Below, piece after piece: positions 1-5,567 of a DNA stretch of 10,087 nucleotides. The position numbers and the translations under genes were made by a program. This stretch comes from Chloroflexota bacterium (GTDB taxonomy: Bacteria; Chloroflexota; FW602-bin22; JAMCYS01): NCBI GenBank assembly GCA_021847625.1, contig JAJZQK010000070.1:1-10087 (forward strand). Reading direction: 5' to 3'. The first letter of the stretch is position 1. Each line of letters opens with the position of its first letter. The notes beneath the pieces were generated by a model, which had not been told where the DNA came from, did not search any database, and worked only from the letters and a program-made list of their open reading frames with translations.

Positions 1-254
1 TCCTCCACCTGTTTGCGCCACCGCCAAAGGGCGAGATCCTTGGTGATGCCGCGCTTGAGGACGATATTCTCCCACTTCAGCGCGCCCGGCTGCTTGATGA
101 TCACCTCGACGCCGTTCTTGTCCGCGGCTTTGTATTCGACGACCTGGCTCTCCGAGCCCAGCCCGGAGCACTCACGGAAGGCCGCCTGGATGTCGCCAAT
201 AGTCACGTAGAAGTGAAATGAGACTAGGGGATCCTGTTGCTCACCGGTTGGCAC
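1..254 (-). CDS. eCIS/phage tail tube protein (gp19/TIGR02241-like), 3' part missing off the left edge
   Basis: This is the first 84 codons of a tube protein of the T4-like gp19 / conserved phage tail region family, which stacks as hexamers to form the inner tube inside the contractile sheath. The minus strand reads a GTG start at 254, then residues such as FHFYVTIGDIQAAFRECSGL, ESQVVEYK, GVEVIIKQPG, LKWENIVLKRGIT and LWRWRKQV. The 'F-V-I-G-----F-ECSGL', 'LKW-NI-LKRG-T' and 'L--WR' signatures are typical of the family N-terminus. The start is well supported: AAGGAGGT (263-270) lies 8 nt upstream, and its first bases overlap the stop codon of the sheath gene, so the two genes are probably translationally linked. 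Sheath followed directly by tube is the standard eCIS order. Confidence in the family is high; which tube paralog (Afp1 or Afp5 type) cannot be told. Confidence 0.94.
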   Translation of the reverse strand, partial: MPTGEQQDPLVSFHFYVTIGDIQAAFRECSGLGSESQVVEYKAADKNGVEVIIKQPGALKWENIVLKRGITKDLALWRWRKQVE

Positions 255-268
255 GGTTGGCTACCTCC

Positions 269-1813
269 TTACTCGGCAACACCTGAGAACTGGCTGATGC
301 GGAAGATCACGAACTCGGCCGGCTTTACTGGGGCGAGGCCGACTTCGATAATCACCTGGCCCACGTCGCGGGTCTCCGGCGGGTTCAACTCGCGGTCGCA
401 CTTGACGTAGAAGGCCTCCTCCGCCACTGAGCCGAAGAGCGCCCCGTCACGCCAGATTCGCGTCAGGAAGGCCGTCACGTCACGGCGAATTCGCATCCAC
501 AGGTCCTCGTCGTTGGGCTCGAAGACTACCCACTGCGTGCCCCGCTCGATGGACTTCTCCACGAAGTTGAACAGCCGCCGCACGTTGACGTAGCGCCAGG
601 CGGGGTCGCTGGTGAGCGTCCGGGCGCCCCAGACGCGCACGCCGCGGCCCGGGAAGGCGCGGATGCAGTTGACGCCGTCCGGGTTGAGCGTGTCCTGCTC
701 GTTCTTGGACACCTGGAAGTCGAGCCCAAGCGCGCCGCGCACCACCTCGTTCGCCGGGGCCTTGTGCACCCCGCGGTCGCTATCCGTGCGGGCCCAGACG
801 CCGGCTACGTGGCCGCAGGGCGGGATGGCAATGGCCTCACCCTTACCAAGTGGGTTAGACACCTTGATCCAGGGGTAATAGAGGGCCGCATACTTCGAGT
901 CGTAGCCCGCCTCGGTCAAGCGCCACTCTCGCACTTTCTGCGGAGTCAGGCTGGCCGGGGCGTCCAGTATGGCCACGCGGTCCTTCATACTCTCGCAGTG
1001 AGCGATCAGCGCCAGCTGCACGGCGCGTGCGCCCTCCGCCGTGATCAAGCCCGCTTGCATCGCCGGCATCAGGTCCGGCACGCACACCATTGTCGCGTCC
1101 TCGGCGATTTCCAGGCCGTTGATGCCGGAACGCTGGGCAGCGTCGCCAACGAACACAGTCGGGGAGATCTCCTGGGCTTTGGCGACAGCCGTGGTACTCT
1201 GGGCCGCTATGGTATAGGTGCCGGGAACCGGCGTGCGCTCCGCCAACGTGCCCGTGGCCTGTTTCTCAGCCAGCTTGATGAGCTTGGACTCCTTGGTGAC
1301 GACGTCGACGGCGTTGCGCTTGCCCCTGGCGAGCGTTAGGCCGGGGAAACTCTCGACCGTATCGCCTCGCCGCACCGTGAGCGAGAACTGATCGTCGGGC
1401 GCCCCCTCGGCCGGGCCGACGACTTCGACCGTGATCTCGCCCCGCCCGGGCTCAAGCGCGGTGGCTATGACGGCCTCCAGCGAACCGGTGGCACCGCGAC
1501 CCGGCAGCACCGCACTGGCCACGGCTCCACCATCTGATTTCGCGAGCGAGCCCGGCAGCCTGGTAACGTAGCAGATGGTACCGCCATTGGCGAAGTACCC
1601 GTAGACGGCAGGGGCGAGGTACCCCCCCGGCATGAAGCCACCAAAAGCGTTGACGAACTGCGTCCAGTTCGTTACTAGGGTCGGCTTGTTGACCTCGCCC
1701 TGGGGGGCGAAGCCGACGAACGCGGCCACGGCCGTGCCCACACCCTCAATAGGCTTGCTGCCGCGGTCGACCTCCTCGACGTACACACCTGGCGAAAAGT
1801 ACTGAGGTGACAC
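269..1813 (-). CDS. Contractile tail sheath protein (Phage_sheath_1 family), eCIS
   Basis: This 514-aa protein builds the contractile sheath that drives the inner tube into a target membrane. The N-terminus SPQYFSPGVYVEEVDRGSKP and the following GVGTAVAAFVGFA are hallmark sheath sequence. Residues of roughly 90-220 form a variable, probably surface-exposed insertion domain, low in conserved motifs and rich in Gly/Thr/Val. The C-terminal sheath domain (about 385-514) carries FPGRGVRVWGARTL, YVNVRRLFNFVEKSI, WVVFEPND, LWMRIRRDV and a final segment with VGLAPVKPAEFVIFRI, which forms the linking arm between sheath subunits. The start is GTG at 1813, with AAAGGAG about 7 nt upstream (region 1820-1826). 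Only one sheath gene is visible here, whereas Afp and PVC carry several; others could lie outside. It sits between the DUF4255 cap gene and the tube gene, in typical eCIS order. Confidence 0.97.
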   Translation of the reverse strand: MSPQYFSPGVYVEEVDRGSKPIEGVGTAVAAFVGFAPQGEVNKPTLVTNWTQFVNAFGGFMPGGYLAPAVYGYFANGGTICYVTRLPGSLAKSDGGAVASAVLPGRGATGSLEAVIATALEPGRGEITVEVVGPAEGAPDDQFSLTVRRGDTVESFPGLTLARGKRNAVDVVTKESKLIKLAEKQATGTLAERTPVPGTYTIAAQSTTAVAKAQEISPTVFVGDAAQRSGINGLEIAEDATMVCVPDLMPAMQAGLITAEGARAVQLALIAHCESMKDRVAILDAPASLTPQKVREWRLTEAGYDSKYAALYYPWIKVSNPLGKGEAIAIPPCGHVAGVWARTDSDRGVHKAPANEVVRGALGLDFQVSKNEQDTLNPDGVNCIRAFPGRGVRVWGARTLTSDPAWRYVNVRRLFNFVEKSIERGTQWVVFEPNDEDLWMRIRRDVTAFLTRIWRDGALFGSVAEEAFYVKCDRELNPPETRDVGQVIIEVGLAPVKPAEFVIFRISQFSGVAE

Positions 1814-1861
1814 GCCACACTCCTTTCATATCTGATCTACTGCCGCGACCCAGCTGGTCAC

Positions 1862-1876
1862 GATCACAGTGTGATC
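1862..1876. promoter_or_regulatory. Perfect 15-bp palindrome between cap and sheath genes (possible operator)
   Basis: GATCACAGTGTGATC has two perfect 7-bp arms around a single central base. It lies in the 109-bp gap between the end of the DUF4255 gene (1923) and the sheath start (1813), the longest gap inside the operon. It could be an operator for an internal promoter of the structural genes, or a small RNA-level hairpin. The half-site TGTGATC resembles Crp/Fnr-family half-sites, but the spacing and orientation do not match a classical Crp site. No clear -35/-10 pair is evident beside it. Confidence 0.25.
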
Positions 1877-1922
1877 CTTCTTCGCGCCCGGGCGACCATA
1901 CCTCCTTCCGGCTCCTCGCCGG

Positions 1923-2612
1923 CTACCCTCGCGCCCTCCCGCGCCGGACAACGTCAGGCGGTGAGGCACGCTGCACTTCCTCCACTTGCACGCCGGTCTG
2001 CTGGCGTGCCGCCGGCAATTCCTCCACTTCGCGCTGCTGGCGCCCACGCACCTGCCTCGTCCCCAACACCACGGTCTTGACCGGGGGCGCCACCGTAAGG
2101 AGACTGAGATCGAGTTCTACCGTGGCCAGCAGGTGAACCGAGGGTTTGAGCTGGTTATCGAGCGCCGCCCAGAAGTCCCCGGGCTCCTTGAGCACTCCGT
2201 CAGGCTGGGCGGTGACCAGGCGCACGGGACGCTCCTGGCTTCGTAACGTGCCTTGCAGCAACTCGGGCGGCAGTTCGGGGTTGCGGAACAGAGCCGCCAT
2301 AACCTGCCAGAGGAGGCGATGTTCGTCCTCCACCTCACGAGTCCAGGCGGTCACGAGATAGGAGAGGTCGATACGTACGGGCGCGCGCCGGCGCGTCACC
2401 TCGTTCTCCGCACGGCGCTCGGTGACCCAGTTGGTCTCGCGCAGTTCGCGGTTCTCGCGGATGTCGTACAGGTAGAGGTTGACGGCGGGTTTGGCCAGCC
2501 CCGCCGACCACTCGCGATCGGGCACGTCGAAGTTTACGTCCACCTGCCCGGGGTCCAGCGGGCCGTGCTGAATCAGCAGCTGTCTGAGCGCCTCGTCCAG
2601 ATCGCTGATCAA
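1923..2612 (-). CDS. DUF4255 / Pvc16_N family eCIS tail terminator (cap) protein
   Basis: This 229-aa protein belongs to the family of Afp16/Pvc16, which caps the distal end of the sheath-tube and sets particle length. The sequence shows the family pattern: an N-terminal helix (LDEALRQLLIQ), DVNFDVPDREW, VNLYLYDIREN, a region with RRRAPVRIDLSYLVTAWT, DEHRLLWQVMAALFRNPELP, and PSVHLLATVELDL. The conserved domain fills about residues 1-185. The last 40 or so residues are Arg/Glu/Gln-rich and look disordered. The start is taken as TTG at 2612, with a GGGAGGGG stretch about 10 nt upstream. An ATG at 2620 just upstream is out of frame and closes after three codons. The position between the cargo-like genes and the sheath is usual for this family. 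Identity is secure; the exact start is less so. Confidence 0.94.
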   Translation of the reverse strand: MISDLDEALRQLLIQHGPLDPGQVDVNFDVPDREWSAGLAKPAVNLYLYDIRENRELRETNWVTERRAENEVTRRRAPVRIDLSYLVTAWTREVEDEHRLLWQVMAALFRNPELPPELLQGTLRSQERPVRLVTAQPDGVLKEPGDFWAALDNQLKPSVHLLATVELDLSLLTVAPPVKTVVLGTRQVRGRQQREVEELPAARQQTGVQVEEVQRASPPDVVRRGRARG

Positions 2613-2713
2613 GACCGCATCCCCCCTCCCCGGCGCAGTCCGCGCCCCCCAAGTCCGATTCTTGTGTGCTGACCCGGCTAGCGAATAGACCCCATAGCTC
2701 GAACGCGCGACTA

Positions 2714-3523
2714 CTAGGTGAAGTAGTCCCAGATGTCGGAGGCAGCGCTACCTATCTCGCCGGCCGCTCCTTGCGCGCCCCCCCAGAGGTTGCTGGCAAC
2801 ATCCTGTGTGCCACCCCACAACTCCGACGCCGCTCCGACCACACCGCTGCCCCACTGAGAGGCGGCGCCGCCGATGCCCCCACCCAGCGCCGAGCCCGCG
2901 GCGCCAAGCCTGGCCAGCACATCCTCTTCGAGCCCGCCTTCGCTGCCCGGCACCCCGTTCCACAGCGCGCTGCCCGCCTCGCCCAACCCACCCACCAGGC
3001 TGCCGAAGGCGCCGCGTACCCCTCCGCCGTATTGCGAGGCGGCGTCGCCCAAGGCGGACACCCCTGCCTTGAGGGCACCCCGCGTCCCGCCGCGCCACTT
3101 CGACTGGGCGCCGGTGATGCCACTCCAGATTCGTGCCAGCGGGTTGGAGTTGGTGGACCCAGAGGCACCGGCCCCTCCGCCCCAGTAATCCTCCTCAGGC
3201 AGGGCGAAGCCGATGGGCCCGCTGGCGCCGCCACCGTCCATCATCACCTCTTCCTCTTCCATGAACTGTCGCTGTGCGGCCAGCAGGCGCTGCACATAGA
3301 CGTTGCCACGGGAGCGTTGCAGGCCGGACAGCAGCTCGGCGCGCGCCGACGGGCTTGCCGCCTCGAGCGCGACCCCCAGATCGAACGCACCGCCGCCGGC
3401 CGAGCGCAACGCCGCCGCGAAGGCGCTGGCGCTCATTTCCTCCCGTGCCGGTCTGGCCTGCCCGGCTCGCGCCCTCGAGTCCTGATCGTGGCTGGCCTTG
3501 AGACCAGCAGTTCTCTCCCCCAT
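2714..3523 (-). CDS. Putative eCIS cargo: LQR-GN-VQRLL N-terminal module plus undecad (11-residue) repeats
   Basis: I do not recognise a named family for this protein of about 269 aa. ATG at 3523 is preferred because GGAGGTGA lies 6 nt upstream; an in-frame GTG at 3532 falls within that SD site. Residues 1-50 are basic and low-complexity. Residues 50-85 carry the module shared with the two upstream neighbours, ending in LQRSRGNVYVQRLLAAQR (68-85, bases 3269-3322). An acidic MEEEE patch and a Gly/Ser linker follow. Residues 149-269 (bases 2717-3079) divide exactly into eleven 11-residue units, for example DAASQYGGGVR, GAFGSLVGGLG and GGTQDVASNLW. Position 10 of every unit is hydrophobic (L,V,L,V,V,L,W,L,L,I,F). 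Such undecad periodicity is known from amphipathic membrane-binding helices. There is no Sec signal peptide. It lies 24 nt after the 255-aa gene. Inferred role: injected cargo or a membrane-active effector; a lumen-filling structural protein is the alternative. Confidence 0.8.
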   Translation of the reverse strand: MGERTAGLKASHDQDSRARAGQARPAREEMSASAFAAALRSAGGGAFDLGVALEAASPSARAELLSGLQRSRGNVYVQRLLAAQRQFMEEEEVMMDGGGASGPIGFALPEEDYWGGGAGASGSTNSNPLARIWSGITGAQSKWRGGTRGALKAGVSALGDAASQYGGGVRGAFGSLVGGLGEAGSALWNGVPGSEGGLEEDVLARLGAAGSALGGGIGGAASQWGSGVVGAASELWGGTQDVASNLWGGAQGAAGEIGSAASDIWDYFT

Positions 3524-3547
3524 CGCCCTCACCTCCGCGCGGGCTCG

Positions 3548-4315
3548 CTAGAACACATACTGCGCCCCTGCCATCAGCGACCACTTCTCGGGGTCGTAGC
3601 CGAACTGTACGCCGGCCCCGAAGCCCTCCTGGGCGCCGGCCACGCCGCTAAGCATGCCGGCGGTCCCCGCGATGCTGCTGATGTTACCGCTCTGCTCGCT
3701 GATGGCGCCGAGCGGGTCCTGGAACATGCCCGGCAACCCCGCCAGCACGCCGCGCGCGCCGGCCTCGGCACCGTACACCGAACTCGACAGACCGGCCGGC
3801 ATGGGCAGCAGCGGGTTGCCGTAGGCCAGGCTGGCGTTCACCGACCCCGCCCCCGGGTTCGCCGAGAAGCCGCCGGAAAAGTCGCCGTAGGCGGCGCGCG
3901 CGAATATGTCCCCGCCGTAGCCAAAACCGAGCTGGCTCGAAAGCGGGCCCTGCTGGTAGCCCAGCGTCGCCGCGCTGGTGGTGGCCGAAAGATCCAGTGG
4001 GCCGAGGGGCACCCGCAGCTCTGGCGGCAGCAGGCTCAGATCGAACCCCTCGTCCTCTCGCTGCACGGCCAGCAGGCGCTGTACGAAGACGTTGCCGCGT
4101 GAGCGCTGCAGCTCCGCGACCGCCCGTGACCTGGTGGTGGGGCCGCTGGCGGCCAGCGCCTCCACCAGAGCGGCGGGGCTGGCGGCGCCGCGGCCGAGCC
4201 AGGCTCCCGTTGCCCGCCCGCTCCGCTCCTCGGCGCGGCCCTGCGTCGTCTGGCGCGCGCGAGTGCCCATTTCGTGGCACGCTTCACCGCCGTCGTGCTC
4301 CCGTTGCCCGTTCAT
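3548..4315 (-). CDS. Putative eCIS cargo: LQR-GN-VQRLL N-terminal module plus Gly/aromatic beta-hairpin-like C-terminus
   Basis: This 255-aa protein matches no family I recognise. The frame is open upstream to 4636, but that would overlap the preceding gene deeply. ATG at 4315 is chosen because GGGGGAGG ends about 5 nt upstream and the gap to the preceding stop is then 28 nt. Residues 1-50 are hydrophilic and basic. The shared module follows: ALAASGPTTRSRAVAELQR, then LQRSRGNVFVQRLLAVQR at 69-86 (bases 4058-4111), nearly identical to the downstream neighbour. The rest alternates small and aromatic residues (LGFGYGGDIFARAAYGDFSG, VNASLAYGN). A Gly/Ala-rich stretch (GVLAGLPGMFQ, IAGTAGMLSGVAGAQ) comes next, then a terminal hairpin-like GVQFGYD...WSLMAGAQYVF. 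The last residues Y-V-F resemble the C-terminal strand of outer-membrane barrels, but there is no export signal. Inferred role: eCIS cargo or membrane-active effector; function unknown. Confidence 0.8.
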   Translation of the reverse strand: MNGQREHDGGEACHEMGTRARQTTQGRAEERSGRATGAWLGRGAASPAALVEALAASGPTTRSRAVAELQRSRGNVFVQRLLAVQREDEGFDLSLLPPELRVPLGPLDLSATTSAATLGYQQGPLSSQLGFGYGGDIFARAAYGDFSGGFSANPGAGSVNASLAYGNPLLPMPAGLSSSVYGAEAGARGVLAGLPGMFQDPLGAISEQSGNISSIAGTAGMLSGVAGAQEGFGAGVQFGYDPEKWSLMAGAQYVF

Positions 4316-4343
4316 ACTACCCTCCCCCGCAGCCGGGCCGCGC

Positions 4344-5537
4344 TCAGTATTGCTCCTCCGGGTAGTAGCCCGGCGCGCCGCCCTCGCCGCCCCCGCCGCC
4401 GGCGCCGCCTGCGCCCGCGTTGGGGTCTTGGGCCCCCGCCCCCGAGCCGCCATAGTTGGGCTCCATGGGCTCCGGGCCGGCTGGCGTGTTGAGTATCTTG
4501 TCCCAGAGTTCGCCGAAGGTCGGCGCCTCTTCGGCGCTCTTGTCCGATAAGCCACGCCCCATAAGCGCCGACACGTCGGTTGCCAGGCTCGCTCCACCCA
4601 GGTAGGTGCCCACCCCGGGCACCATACCTGCCGCATCGAGCTCCATTTCGTGCAGGCGCTTGTTGGCTGAAGCCTCGTCTCCCACTAACGTGTCGATGCC
4701 GTACTTACCCGCATCGATGGCCAGCCCGGCGAAGTTCGTTATCGTACCAACCCCGGGGATGGCGCCGCCGATGTCCCACAGCACGCTCGAGGCAGCGTCA
4801 ACCACCGGGCCGCTCCAGGGGTAGTCGCCGTCCCGCTGCACGGCAGCGCCGGCGGCGGGACCACTGCCGTAGGCCGGTGCCGCGCTGCCGTGCCACTCAG
4901 CGTAGCTGCTGGCCGCCTGCTCGAAATCGTCCTCGGGGTCGCTGAGGCTGATGCCGCCGGGTGCGGGCGTGCCGGGCACCGGCCCGGCCGCCTGTTGCAC
5001 CGTGTGCGCCACCTCGTGCGCGAGCAAACGCCGGCCTCGCGGCGACTGCGGGTCGTACGCACTCTCGGCAAAGAAGATGTCCTGGCCGGACGTGAAGGCG
5101 ACAGCGTCCACCGCTTGCGCCAGGCTGTCGGCCTCGCGGTCGTGGTGCACGCGCACCTCGCCGAGGTCAACCCCTAGGCTCGCTTCCAGCTCGGCCCGGG
5201 CAGAGGCGTCTGGCGCCTCGCCGCCCGACGAAGCAGCCAGGATACGACCGGCGAGGTCGTCCGTTTGTCCATCTGTCTCTGTCGGGGCCTGGGCCAGCGC
5301 GCGCTGTACGCTGGCGTTGCCTACGGCCCGCTGCAGATCCAGCAGGGCCTCAGCGCGAGGGCGCGGCCCCAAGGCGGCCAGCTTCTCCGCCAGCGCCGCG
5401 GGTGCAAGCGTCGCGGCGCCCAGTTCGACAACTTCCGCCTGGCGTTGCCGGGCCGGCTGGCGCGAGCCCCGCATCTCAACGTGCGAGGCTTGGCCGGAAC
5501 TACGCGTCGCGCGGCTATCGCTCATTGTCTTTGACAC
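4344..5537 (-). CDS. DUF4157 eCIS-associated protein with HEXXH zincin motif and shared N-terminal module
   Basis: This 397-aa protein has three parts. Residues 1-85 carry the module shared with the two downstream proteins: KLAALGPRPRAEALLDLQR, with LQRAVGNASVQRALAQAP at 68-85 (5283-5336). Residues of roughly 110-185 are a DUF4157 domain: RAELEASLGVDLGEVRVH, AVAFTSGQDIFF, GRRLLAHEVAHTVQQ. The zinc-binding/catalytic motif HEVAH is at 174-178 (5004-5018). DUF4157 is strongly associated with eCIS loci, where it is regarded as a core accessory and possible protease. The C-terminal half has two Gly-rich hydrophobic segments, each with PGVGT (residues 261 and 307), resembling the hydrophobic pretoxin-like linkers of polymorphic toxins. 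It ends in a Gly-rich tail (GGGGGEGG, then YYPEEQY). The start is GTG at 5537 with GGAGG 6 nt upstream; an ATG at 5525 is possible. It begins 30 nt after the ATPase stop. Confidence 0.92.
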   Translation of the reverse strand: MSKTMSDSRATRSSGQASHVEMRGSRQPARQRQAEVVELGAATLAPAALAEKLAALGPRPRAEALLDLQRAVGNASVQRALAQAPTETDGQTDDLAGRILAASSGGEAPDASARAELEASLGVDLGEVRVHHDREADSLAQAVDAVAFTSGQDIFFAESAYDPQSPRGRRLLAHEVAHTVQQAAGPVPGTPAPGGISLSDPEDDFEQAASSYAEWHGSAAPAYGSGPAAGAAVQRDGDYPWSGPVVDAASSVLWDIGGAIPGVGTITNFAGLAIDAGKYGIDTLVGDEASANKRLHEMELDAAGMVPGVGTYLGGASLATDVSALMGRGLSDKSAEEAPTFGELWDKILNTPAGPEPMEPNYGGSGAGAQDPNAGAGGAGGGGGEGGAPGYYPEEQY

Positions 5538-5567
5538 CGCGGTCCTCCTCTCCGCAGTCGACGCCGC

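Noticed and set aside
2717..3079. DNA-level tandem repeat or CRISPR-like array within the Gly/Ala-rich region
   Set aside because: The periodicity is at protein level (11 residues); the DNA units are divergent and there are no conserved spacer-separated repeats.
2666..4102. Long plus-strand open frame of 478 codons opposite the eCIS cargo genes
   Set aside because: It spans three minus-strand genes and their intergenic gaps. Its Arg/Ala/Pro/His-rich composition is typical of an antisense shadow in high-GC DNA, and it has no recognisable domain.
4316..4636. Upstream extension of the 255-aa protein to a start at 4636
   Set aside because: It would overlap the DUF4157 gene by about 290 bp with a low-complexity Arg/Pro/Ala sequence. 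The ATG at 4315 has a strong SD and aligns the shared motif with its neighbours.
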